Shown here piece by piece: positions 1 through 6,134 of a stretch of 22,914 nt of DNA (its first letter is position 1; each line of letters starts with the position of its first letter). The DNA comes from UMGS1696 sp963642885. Lineage in GTDB: Bacteria; Bacillota; Clostridia; Oscillospirales; CAG-272. A program made the position numbers and the translations under genes. Location of the stretch: positions 1 through 22,914 of the forward strand of contig CAVIJI010000037.1 of assembly GCA_963642885.1 (NCBI GenBank), in the 5' to 3' direction. The notes below the pieces were generated by a model. The model saw only the letters and a list, made by a program, of their open reading frames with translations. It did not search any database and was not told the DNA's origin.

Positions 1-678
1 CCATATACTTTTGTTATGATCGGATTATTTGCAGGCTTAAGGCGTGAGGAGATTTTGGCTCTTCAATGGGACTGCGTGCATATTGATGAGGATGTTCCCT
101 ATATTTCCGTCCGCAGAGCGTGGCGCAGTGTCAACAACAGACCGGATATTTCGTATGTGCTTAAAACTCCTGCGGCAAGACGAGATATTCCGATACCGCA
201 AATTCTCGTTGACCGGCTGAAAGAAGTGAGAGAAACATCAAACTCTGATTTTGTGATTTCCGACTCGAACGGACAGCCGTTGGCGGAATCGCAGTTCGTC
301 AGGATGTGGCACTATATCAAAGCACGCACTGCAGAGGAGAGAAAAATCTATCGTTACATTAACGGTGAAAGACTCTGTCACACAATCTCCCCGCAGCTCG
401 GTGAACGGTGCAGGACTAAGAAAAGTCTGATTTACACGCTGGATTTTTATGTGTCTCCGCACATTCTCCGCTACACCTATATAACGAATCTGATTTATGA
501 AGGTGTTGACCCCAAAACGGTGCAGTATCTGGCAGGCCATGAAAACAGTAAGGTCACAATGGATGTCTACGCGAGAGTAAAATACAATAAGCCGTGGGAG
601 CTTGCCTCGGTTGTAAACGAAGCTTTCAGAGCGGCTGACAGTAAGACAGGTCAAGAAGATAATCAATTCAGTGCTTGA
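1..678 (+). CDS. Tyrosine recombinase/integrase, C-terminal part (5' truncated by window edge)
   Basis: The reading frame is open from base 1, so the gene starts upstream of the window and only the catalytic domain is seen. Numbering from the internal Met at base 16, the full active-site set is visible: R9 in GLRREE, H149 and R152 in PHILRYT, H175 in LAGHENS, and the nucleophile Y185 in MDVYARV. This is the phage/ICE-type integrase family, which cuts and rejoins DNA at attachment sites through a 3'-phosphotyrosine. About 45 residues between the first Arg and the HxxR box (YRYINGERLCHTISPQLGE region) are longer than in XerC/D, as is common in Firmicutes element integrases. A strong intrinsic terminator follows 59 bases after the stop. 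The gene marks a likely mobile or formerly mobile element to the left of the polysaccharide operon. The family call is secure; which element it serves cannot be told. Confidence 0.93.
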   Translation, partial: PYTFVMIGLFAGLRREEILALQWDCVHIDEDVPYISVRRAWRSVNNRPDISYVLKTPAARRDIPIPQILVDRLKEVRETSNSDFVISDSNGQPLAESQFVRMWHYIKARTAEERKIYRYINGERLCHTISPQLGERCRTKKSLIYTLDFYVSPHILRYTYITNLIYEGVDPKTVQYLAGHENSKVTMDVYARVKYNKPWELASVVNEAFRAADSKTGQEDNQFSA

Positions 679-736
679 TTTTCTTGCCCGCAAGTTTGAA
701 TGCGTACATTAAAAATCCGACTATATTGGCAAGAAA

Positions 737-773
737 CGAGCTCGTTCACTTCGGTGAGCGGGCTCGAATTTTT
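737..773 (+). terminator. Intrinsic terminator after the integrase gene
   Basis: A 13-bp stem (737-749 with 754-766, including two G-T pairs) closes on a TTCG tetraloop at 750-753 and is followed by AATTTTT (767-773). The stem is fully paired. It lies 59 bases after the integrase stop and should end that transcript, separating it from the polysaccharide operon. Confidence 0.85.
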
Positions 774-874
774 GACCGGCACACGTTATGGAGCAGGTGT
801 CTGCGCCGCCTTACCGCGCAGCATTTGAGAGCGGTGCCTTTCTATAATGAGGAGCGTGCCAAAATAAATTATGC
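774..874. other. Intergenic stretch without a recognisable gene
   Basis: No RNA gene, repeat or convincing coding sequence was recognised here. A short open frame (675-878) crosses the preceding terminator, has no ribosome binding site and resembles no protein family I know. In the same frame, after its stop, a further 33 codons are open (to about 980), so a decayed gene fragment of the integrase-bearing element is possible but unsupported. Confidence 0.4.
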
Positions 875-902
875 TTGAAATTATTATGATTCAGGGTATA
901 AG
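875..902 (+). promoter_or_regulatory. Putative sigma-A promoter for a small RNA
   Basis: TTGAAA (875-880, five of six to consensus) and TATAAG (897-902, five of six) are separated by 16 bp. Transcription would start near 909. No open reading frame with a ribosome binding site follows before the terminator at 1140-1170, so the product would be a non-coding RNA of about 260 nt. This is pattern recognition only. Confidence 0.45.
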
Positions 903-908
903 ATTGAT

Positions 909-1170
909 ATAGAAGATTGGCAGTCGACAACGGCACAAACACGCCATAAAAAACGAATAAGCCGATTTCAGATGGGCTAACCGCTAGGGGAAACGGGAGC
1001 GAAAAACCCGAAAAGCCTTGAAAATACTGAGGAAATGGATGTCATATCCTGCAGTACGGCCTCAAAGCCGCACGTCGCGCACCTCAGTTCTCCAAGAGAT
1101 AACCGAAACCGCGAAAACAGAATATTTATTCGAGAAATCCCCCGAAAACGCCGTTTTCGGGGATTTTTTT
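909..1170 (+). ncRNA. Candidate structured non-coding RNA, family not recognised
   Basis: The segment is framed by a promoter-like sequence (875-902) and a strong intrinsic terminator (1140-1170) and holds no credible ORF. Visible structure includes GGCT/AGCC (975-978 with 1014-1017) around CGGG/CCCG (994-997 with 1007-1010), and a branched element closed by the 7-bp helix ACTGAGG/CCTCAGT (1026-1032 with 1082-1088). That element encloses two hairpins, GGAT/ATCC (1037-1040 with 1046-1049) and CGGC/GCCG (1057-1060 with 1067-1070). I could not match it to SRP RNA, RNase P RNA, tmRNA, 6S or a riboswitch class I know by sequence. It could instead be an untranslated remnant or an attachment-site region of the neighbouring element. 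Confidence 0.35.
1140..1170 (+). terminator. Strong intrinsic terminator
   Basis: A perfect 10-bp stem, CCCCGAAAAC (1140-1149) with GTTTTCGGGG (1153-1162), has a 3-base loop and is followed by A and seven T (1164-1170). It would end the candidate small RNA, or insulate the operon from upstream transcription. Confidence 0.85.
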
Positions 1171-1233
1171 ATCTGATTCAACCCTATTTGCCGAGGCAAT
1201 GAAACGGGCTGACTTCTTTCATATTAAAGGATT

Positions 1234-1457
1234 AACGAAATTCCGCATACAGGCCGGATTTTTTCGTTTTGAGCCTTTCCCGCTCGGGGAAACATTGCCC
1301 CGAGAGAGAGAAAAACATGAAATTTTTCTCCTCATAGCACAACCCCGACCGAAAAATCGGAAAAATGCTATTACCTCTCTCCGATGCGGTACGAATCCTT
1401 TTATACCGTACAGGCAGAGGCTTTCGATGCGGATACTGTGCAAAAGTACCGTTTTTT
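1234..1457 (+). promoter_or_regulatory. Run of six hairpins, possible attenuator or structured leader
   Basis: Successive inverted repeats fill this stretch. They are 1234-1240/1262-1268 with inner 1242-1245/1255-1258; CTCGGGG/CCCCGAG (1283-1289/1298-1304); GAGAAAAA/TTTTTCTC (1308-1315/1323-1330); CCGA/TCGG (1349-1352/1357-1360); a 7-bp stem at 1385-1391/1404-1410; and CGGaTAC/GTACCG (1430-1436/1446-1451) followed by six T (1452-1457), which looks like a weak terminator. The GGTAC at 1388-1392 could also pair with GTACC at 1446-1450, giving an alternative fold. If the operon has a promoter upstream of this stretch, it could work as an attenuator. An 88-codon ORF through it (1199-1465) has no ribosome binding site and I regard it as chance. 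Confidence 0.4.
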
Positions 1458-1469
1458 CACTTTAGTCTA

Positions 1470-1498
1470 TTGTATTATATCATCTGTCATGGTATAAT
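1470..1498 (+). promoter_or_regulatory. Extended -10 promoter of the polysaccharide operon
   Basis: A perfect TATAAT (1493-1498) is preceded by TGG, making an extended TGnTATAAT element. A weak -35 TTGTAT (1470-1475, three of six) lies 17 bp upstream. The start site would be near 1505, leaving a leader of about 185 nt before the first gene. The extended -10 can compensate for the poor -35. Confidence 0.75.
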
Positions 1499-1504
1499 AA
1501 GATA

Positions 1505-1689
1505 TCAAAATGGGTGAATTATATTCACTACGGCAAAGGAATACCGACACCACATCAGAAGCGAACTCCGAGACCTGCGGTGTCGACTGCCGCGGGTTTC
1601 ATCATATCCGCAGGATTATCCGCAGGATCATTTGTCGGAAATTCACTGTGCGAAAAGCGAAAAATAAACGAAAAGGATCTGCCATATCA
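1505..1689 (+). promoter_or_regulatory. Structured 5' leader of the operon
   Basis: Between the likely transcription start and the first gene lie a perfect inverted repeat GTGAAT-tat-ATTCAC (1514-1528), which could be an operator or a 5' stabilising hairpin, and a 7-bp stem CCTGCGG/CCGCGGG (1574-1580/1590-1596). A perfect 12-bp tandem repeat, TATCCGCAGGAT (1605-1616 and 1617-1628), follows, and each copy is itself an ATCC-gca-GGAT hairpin. The frame of the first gene is open through here to an ATG at 1510, but that would add 60 residues that match nothing in the family. I treat the stretch as untranslated. No known riboswitch class was recognised. Confidence 0.5.
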
Positions 1690-2289
1690 ATGTATAGAAA
1701 ATTCGGTAAACGCGCGATTGATACAGTTCTCTCCCTGCTTGTACTGATTATCCTCTCTCCCCTGCTTCTGGCAACGGCGATTGCGATAAAGCTGACATCA
1801 CACGGGCCTGTGCTGTTCAAACAGCAAAGACTGGGACTGCACGGGAAAGAGTTTACCATTTATAAGTTCCGCTCTATGACGGTAGGAGCAGAGCACACGG
1901 GAAGCGGTGTTTACAGCGAAAAAGGCGATCCGCGTGTAACCGCAGTCGGAAGATTCATACGCAAAACCAGTATTGACGAGCTTCCGCAATGCATAAACGT
2001 ACTCAAGGGTGATATGGCGATTGTCGGCCCGCGCCCGCCGCTCACATACCACCCGTGGCCCATAGACCAATACACCGAGGAACAGCTCCATATGTTTGAC
2101 GTTCGGCCCGGCATAACGGGCTGGGCACAGGTCAACGGCAGGAAAACCGTTGAATGGCCGCGCCGCATAGAGCTGAGCGTGTATTACACAAGAAATCTAT
2201 CGCTTGCTTTTGACATCAAGATACTGGCGCTTACCGTTCTGAAGGTGCTCGGGCACGAGGACAACGAAAACACAGGCGCGACAGTTTGA
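1690..2289 (+). CDS. Initiating sugar-1-phosphate transferase (PglC/WcaJ family)
   Basis: This enzyme transfers a sugar-1-phosphate from a UDP-sugar to undecaprenyl phosphate at the membrane, the first step of making the lipid-linked glycan. At 199 residues it is the size of the minimal PglC-type enzymes. Residues about 10-31 form the hydrophobic membrane (reentrant) helix with the conserved LLSP-type break. FKQQRLG, YKFRSM, the catalytic Asp-Glu pair D96-E97 in SIDELPQ, GDMAIVGPRPPL and RPGITGWAQVNGR follow in the usual order. The start at 1690 is chosen because MYRKFGKRAIDT matches the normal N-terminus; the AAAGGA site lies 12 nt upstream, rather far. It is the first gene of the operon, behind the promoter at 1470-1498. 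The sugar (Gal, GlcNAc, bacillosamine and so on) cannot be assigned from sequence alone. Confidence 0.93.
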   Translation: MYRKFGKRAIDTVLSLLVLIILSPLLLATAIAIKLTSHGPVLFKQQRLGLHGKEFTIYKFRSMTVGAEHTGSGVYSEKGDPRVTAVGRFIRKTSIDELPQCINVLKGDMAIVGPRPPLTYHPWPIDQYTEEQLHMFDVRPGITGWAQVNGRKTVEWPRRIELSVYYTRNLSLAFDIKILALTVLKVLGHEDNENTGATV

Positions 2290-2299
2290 GGAAAAACAG

Positions 2300-3124
2300 A
2301 TGCTGAAACTCATGTACATTACCAACGACCCGACGGTCGCGAAAATCGCGGCGGAGGCGGGCGTTGACCGCATTTTCATTGATATGGAGGTGCTTGGCAA
2401 AACGGAGCGTCAGGGCGGTATGGACACCGTACGGTCGCATCATGTACCGAAGGATATCGCGGCGGTTCGTGCGGCTGTCGGCGGCAGAGCCGCAATCATG
2501 GCGCGTATCAACCCGCTGAATCCGTGTTCTCGGGCTGAAATCGACGCTTCCGTTGAAAACGGCGCGGACGTTATCATGCTGCCTATGTGGCGCACCGCCG
2601 ATGATCTGCGTCGGCTTGTGTATATGGTCGGCGGTCGTGCGAAGGTTATGCCCCTGCTTGAAACCGATACGGCGGCAGATAATCTGTCGGAAGCGGTAAA
2701 GGTGGACGGTATCGATCAAATGCACATCGGTCTTAACGACCTGCACCTGTGCTATCATCAAAAATTCATGTTTCAGCCTTTGGCAGACGGTACTGTCGAC
2801 AGGCTTTGTTCTGTACTGCGTGAGGCAGGTATTCCGTACGGCTTCGGCGGCGTAGGCCGTTCCGGTTCGGGAATGCTTCCCGCGGAATATATTTTAGGCG
2901 AGCACTATCGTCTCGGCTCGCAGTATGTGATTCTGTCACGCAGCTTCTGCAACACGGATAAAATCACGGACACAGACGAAATCAAGCGCATTTTTACCGA
3001 GGGCGTGGCGGATATTCGCCGTGTCGAGCGGGAATGCTCCGCATGGACAAGGGAGCGGTTTGACGAAAATCACCGCATGGTTTATACGTGCGTAGAAAAA
3101 ATTGTGAGGGAAACGGACTCATGA
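2300..3124 (+). CDS. HpcH/HpaI-family aldolase in a polysaccharide operon
   Basis: This 274-residue TIM-barrel protein belongs to the HpcH/HpaI aldolase/citrate lyase superfamily, whose members make or break C-C bonds between pyruvate-type (enolate) donors and aldehydes or thioesters using a divalent metal. The expected residues are present: R69 in MARINP, metal ligand E121 in PLLETD, and metal ligand D147 in IGLNDLH. The His of the HpaI E-H motif is absent; here the sequence is FIDMEVLGKTERQGG, as in a subfamily I associate with surface-polysaccharide loci. The start ATG has a GAGGAA site overlapping the previous stop. The gene overlaps the following dehydrogenase by ATGA, so the two are probably translated together. 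The family is firm. The substrate is unknown; making or using a hydroxy- or keto-acid substituent of the glycan is inference. Confidence 0.85.
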   Translation: MLKLMYITNDPTVAKIAAEAGVDRIFIDMEVLGKTERQGGMDTVRSHHVPKDIAAVRAAVGGRAAIMARINPLNPCSRAEIDASVENGADVIMLPMWRTADDLRRLVYMVGGRAKVMPLLETDTAADNLSEAVKVDGIDQMHIGLNDLHLCYHQKFMFQPLADGTVDRLCSVLREAGIPYGFGGVGRSGSGMLPAEYILGEHYRLGSQYVILSRSFCNTDKITDTDEIKRIFTEGVADIRRVERECSAWTRERFDENHRMVYTCVEKIVRETDS

Positions 3125-4017
3125 ACGTTCTGACAACAGGCGCGTTTCAGCCGAACGGCAAGGAGCTTGCGGAATTGGAAGCCGCAGGACACAAGGTATT
3201 TGCGCATCTCGATGAGCGTGCCGCGGTAGAGTACCCCGAACGCTACGAGGCTGTCGTATGCAACGGCCTGTTTTTATACAATCCAATCGAAAAATTTACA
3301 TCTCTGCGGCTGATTCAGCTCACAAGTGCGGGGCTTGACCGTGTGCCGCTTGACTATATTCACGCTCACGGCATCGAGCTGCACAATGCCGAGGGTGTAT
3401 ACAGTATCCCTATGGCGGAGTTCGCCGTCGGCGGAATTTTGCAGCTATATAAGCAGAGCCGCTTTTTTGCGGCGAATCAGGTGCGGCACAAGTGGGAGAA
3501 GCACCGCGGTCTTACGGAGCTGTACGGCAAGCGGGTGTGCATTCTCGGCTGCGGCAATGTGGGACGTGAGATCGCAAAGCGGCTGAAGGCCTTCGGCTGT
3601 CGTATCACAGGCGTAAACCGCACGGTACGTGAGCTTTCCGATTTTGACGAGGTTCTGCCGCTTGATAAGCTGTCGGACGTTGCAGCGGCGTGCGATATTC
3701 TGGTTTGCTGTATCGCTCTGACGCAGGAGACGCGCGGCATCGTGAGCGAAGAAATTTTCGGCCGTCTGCCTGCCGATGCGGTATTCGTCAATGTCGCACG
3801 CGGCGCTCTGACAAACGAAAGTGCAATGACCGCATGGCTGAGAAGCGGCGGCCGCGCGGTACTTGATGTGTTTGAAGAAGAACCATTGCCCGAAACAAAT
3901 CCCCTGTGGGATACGGAAAACGTAATCCTGACCCCGCACAACAGCTTTGTAGGAGACGGAAATCGGGCAAGACTGTGGGAGAGAATCAGTAGTTCGCTGA
4001 TAGGAGACAAGGTATGA
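3121..4017 (+). CDS. D-isomer-specific 2-hydroxyacid dehydrogenase
   Basis: This 298-residue NAD(P)-dependent oxidoreductase is of the PGDH/D-lactate dehydrogenase type and interconverts 2-keto acids and D-2-hydroxy acids. The nucleotide-binding motif GCGNVG is at 143-148. The catalytic residues are R227 (NVARGAL), E254 (VFEEEPL) and H273 (LTPHNS). The N-terminal catalytic half is shorter than in SerA and there is no ACT domain, so it is not a typical serine-pathway enzyme. The ATG at 3121 overlaps the aldolase stop (ATGA) and has GAGGGA upstream; a longer in-frame start at 3088 lies inside the aldolase gene and is less likely. Coupling to the aldolase suggests consecutive reactions on one small acid. 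The cosubstrate and product are not readable from sequence. Confidence 0.88.
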   Translation: MNVLTTGAFQPNGKELAELEAAGHKVFAHLDERAAVEYPERYEAVVCNGLFLYNPIEKFTSLRLIQLTSAGLDRVPLDYIHAHGIELHNAEGVYSIPMAEFAVGGILQLYKQSRFFAANQVRHKWEKHRGLTELYGKRVCILGCGNVGREIAKRLKAFGCRITGVNRTVRELSDFDEVLPLDKLSDVAAACDILVCCIALTQETRGIVSEEIFGRLPADAVFVNVARGALTNESAMTAWLRSGGRAVLDVFEEEPLPETNPLWDTENVILTPHNSFVGDGNRARLWERISSSLIGDKV

Positions 4018-5138
4018 AAGTCCTTTTAGTTGCCACTGTACAATCGCATATCTGCCAGTTTCACAAGCCGCTTGTCGCCATGCTGCACGAGCACGGCTGT
4101 GAAGTTCATGTAGCGGCACGGGATAACCTTGCCGAAAAGAACGGCCTGAAGCTGGACTTTGCGGAACAGGTCTTTGATGTACCTTTCCGCCGTTCGCCGT
4201 TTTCGCCGAAAAATCTCGGAGCCTACAAACAGCTCAAAAAGATCATCGACGAGGGCGGATACGATATTATCCACTGCAACACGCCCGTCGGCGGCGTGCT
4301 GGGACGGCTGGCGGCACGGCGTGCGCGCAAGCACGGTGCGAAGGTATTCTACACCGCCCACGGCTTCCACTTTTACAAGGGCGCGCCGAAGAAAAACTGG
4401 CTCGTGTGGTATCCCGTTGAAAAGTTCATGTGCCGCTATACGGACAAGCTTATTACGATAAACGAAGAGGATTTTCTGTTGGCAAAGGCCAGATTTGAGG
4501 TTGATGCCTACCGTATTCACAGTGTAGGTGTGTCAACGGAGCGGTATCGTCTGCATTCCGAACAAGAGACGGAACTGTTTCGCAAAGCCGAAAATCTGAC
4601 CGCACAGGACTTTGTCGTATTGTGCACAGGTGAACTGAATGAAAACAAGGATCAGCGGACGCTGATTGATGCGGCGGTGCTCTGCCGAAATCGTATTCCG
4701 AGACTGAATGTCCTTTTAGCGGGAAACGGCCCGTTGGAAGCGGCTCTGCATGAGCAGATCGCAAATAACCACGCAGAGGATTATATCCGACTGCTCGGTT
4801 ACAGAACGGATTTGGAAAAAGTCGTCCCGACAGCCGATGTTATTGTTTCGTGCAGTCATAGAGAGGGGCTCGGTCTGAATCTGATTGAGGGAATGCTGTG
4901 CGGGAAGCCCGTTGTTGCCGTGGAAAACCGCGGACATCGCGAGCTGATCGAAAACGGTGTGAACGGATATCTTGTACCCATCGGCGACAGCAATGCCTTA
5001 GCGGAAGAGCTTGTTCGGCTCCATAATGACGGCAACCGAGAGGAGCTCGGTAAATCCGGATACGACAAAGCACAGCTTTATACTGACACCAATGTGCGGC
5101 GGGAGCTGGCGCACATTTACGAACTCGGAGAAAATTAA
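4014..5138 (+). CDS. Glycosyltransferase family 4
   Basis: This 374-residue GT-B glycosyltransferase resembles the EpsD/CapM group. The N-terminal Glyco_transf_4 half starts MKVLLVATVQSH and contains IIHCNTPVGG and the YTAHGFHFYKG stretch typical of enzymes acting on lipid-linked intermediates at the inner face of the membrane. The C-terminal half carries the EX7E motif, E284 in SHREGLGL and E292 in NLIEGML, which holds the nucleotide-sugar donor. It would add one sugar, with retention, to the growing undecaprenyl-linked glycan. Its ATG overlaps the dehydrogenase stop (ATGA) and its own stop overlaps the next start (TAATG). Donor and linkage are not predictable. Confidence 0.92.
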   Translation: MKVLLVATVQSHICQFHKPLVAMLHEHGCEVHVAARDNLAEKNGLKLDFAEQVFDVPFRRSPFSPKNLGAYKQLKKIIDEGGYDIIHCNTPVGGVLGRLAARRARKHGAKVFYTAHGFHFYKGAPKKNWLVWYPVEKFMCRYTDKLITINEEDFLLAKARFEVDAYRIHSVGVSTERYRLHSEQETELFRKAENLTAQDFVVLCTGELNENKDQRTLIDAAVLCRNRIPRLNVLLAGNGPLEAALHEQIANNHAEDYIRLLGYRTDLEKVVPTADVIVSCSHREGLGLNLIEGMLCGKPVVAVENRGHRELIENGVNGYLVPIGDSNALAEELVRLHNDGNREELGKSGYDKAQLYTDTNVRRELAHIYELGEN

Positions 5139-6121
5139 TGCGATATTCCCTTATTATTCCCGTTTATAACGCCCAATCGACACTGCGCCGTTGCCTTGAC
5201 AGCATAGTAAATCAGCCTTTTTCGGACTACGAGCTGCTTCTCATCAATGACGGCTCCACCGACGGCGGCGATGCTGTCTGTCGTGAGTATGCGGACAAAT
5301 ATTCTTGTATACGGTATTTCGCGAAAGAAAACGGCGGTGTGTCCTCCGCGCGGAATCTGGGACTTGATGAGGCTAAGGGCGAATATATTCTGTTTGCGGA
5401 CAGCGATGATTACGTATCGGAAAACTACTTCTCGGTAATTTCGTCCTCACTCGACGACTGTAGCACCGACCTGCTGTTATTCGGATACCGCAATTTCGGC
5501 ACAAACACCCTCGAGCGTGATACGGGTGTTTTCTTCGAAAACACGGAAATCGGGGTCGCCGAGCGTGTCTCTTACGCCATGCATCGGTATCTGTTCAGCT
5601 CACTATGGAATAAAGTATTCAAAAGGCAAATCATCGAGCAGCACAATATTCGTTTTGCAAACGATTTGGCAATAGGAGAAGATCAGACCTTTATTTTCGC
5701 CTACGCCATGCATATTCGCTCGATTGCATCCGTAAGCGACAAGCTGTACAACGTGGATGTCAGCGGTGAAAATTCCCTTTCCCGCAAGGCTCGCCCATAT
5801 CTGACGGAGCAGCTGACGGAAGTCAACCGTCGGATGTACGCGGCATATCGCGCCGCGGAGCACGTGCCCGAGGCCGCGCGGTATTATGAGGCGGCGCTGT
5901 CATGGATGAGCTACCGCAGTGCCTATTCCTGCTGCAAGGAGCTGCTGAAGTTCAATTATTCAACTAAACAGCGGCGGCAAGAAATACGGAGAATCTGCGG
6001 ACTATACCGCGCGGAAAGAATTAAGCCCGTCGGTCGGAAATGCCGTATCATCGCACTGCCTGTGCGGCTGGGATGGAGTGGGGTAATAGATTTTATGATA
6101 TGCCATAAAAACAACAAATAG
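5138..6121 (+). CDS. Glycosyltransferase family 2 (first of three)
   Basis: This 327-residue inverting GT-A enzyme starts with the standard MRYSLIIPVYNAQSTL module. D38 in LLINDGSTDG contacts the nucleotide, GGVSSARNLG follows, and the metal-binding D88-S-D90-D91 motif sits in LFADSDDY. The C-terminal third, with basic and aromatic residues, is variable and probably sets acceptor specificity; there is no clear membrane helix. The ATG shares one base with the previous stop. It adds one residue of the repeat unit in the cytoplasm. Donor unknown. Confidence 0.92.
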   Translation: MRYSLIIPVYNAQSTLRRCLDSIVNQPFSDYELLLINDGSTDGGDAVCREYADKYSCIRYFAKENGGVSSARNLGLDEAKGEYILFADSDDYVSENYFSVISSSLDDCSTDLLLFGYRNFGTNTLERDTGVFFENTEIGVAERVSYAMHRYLFSSLWNKVFKRQIIEQHNIRFANDLAIGEDQTFIFAYAMHIRSIASVSDKLYNVDVSGENSLSRKARPYLTEQLTEVNRRMYAAYRAAEHVPEAARYYEAALSWMSYRSAYSCCKELLKFNYSTKQRRQEIRRICGLYRAERIKPVGRKCRIIALPVRLGWSGVIDFMICHKNNK

Positions 6122-6134
6122 AGGGAATATGCGT

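Noticed and set aside
675..878. 67-codon ORF after the integrase gene
   Set aside because: It runs through the terminator hairpin, has no ribosome binding site and resembles no known protein.
880..1140. Known RNA families (tRNA, tmRNA, SRP RNA, RNase P RNA, 6S, common riboswitches)
   Set aside because: None of the conserved core sequences I know for these classes is visible.
1199..1465. 88-codon ORF upstream of the operon
   Set aside because: The stretch is made of successive hairpins, has no ribosome binding site and gives a low-complexity basic peptide; a structured non-coding region explains it better.
1605..1628. Possible CRISPR-like repeat from the 12-bp tandem duplication
   Set aside because: There are only two directly adjacent copies with no spacers and no cas gene nearby.
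1510..1689. N-terminal extension of the initiating transferase from ATG 1510
   Set aside because: The extra 60 residues match nothing in the family, the ATG is only about 5 bases from the expected transcription start, and MYRKFGKRAID at 1690 is the normal N-terminus.
3445..4119. Long antisense ORF opposite the dehydrogenase gene
   Set aside because: It is a shadow of a coding frame with full catalytic motifs on the + strand, and it shows no start site or recognisable domain.
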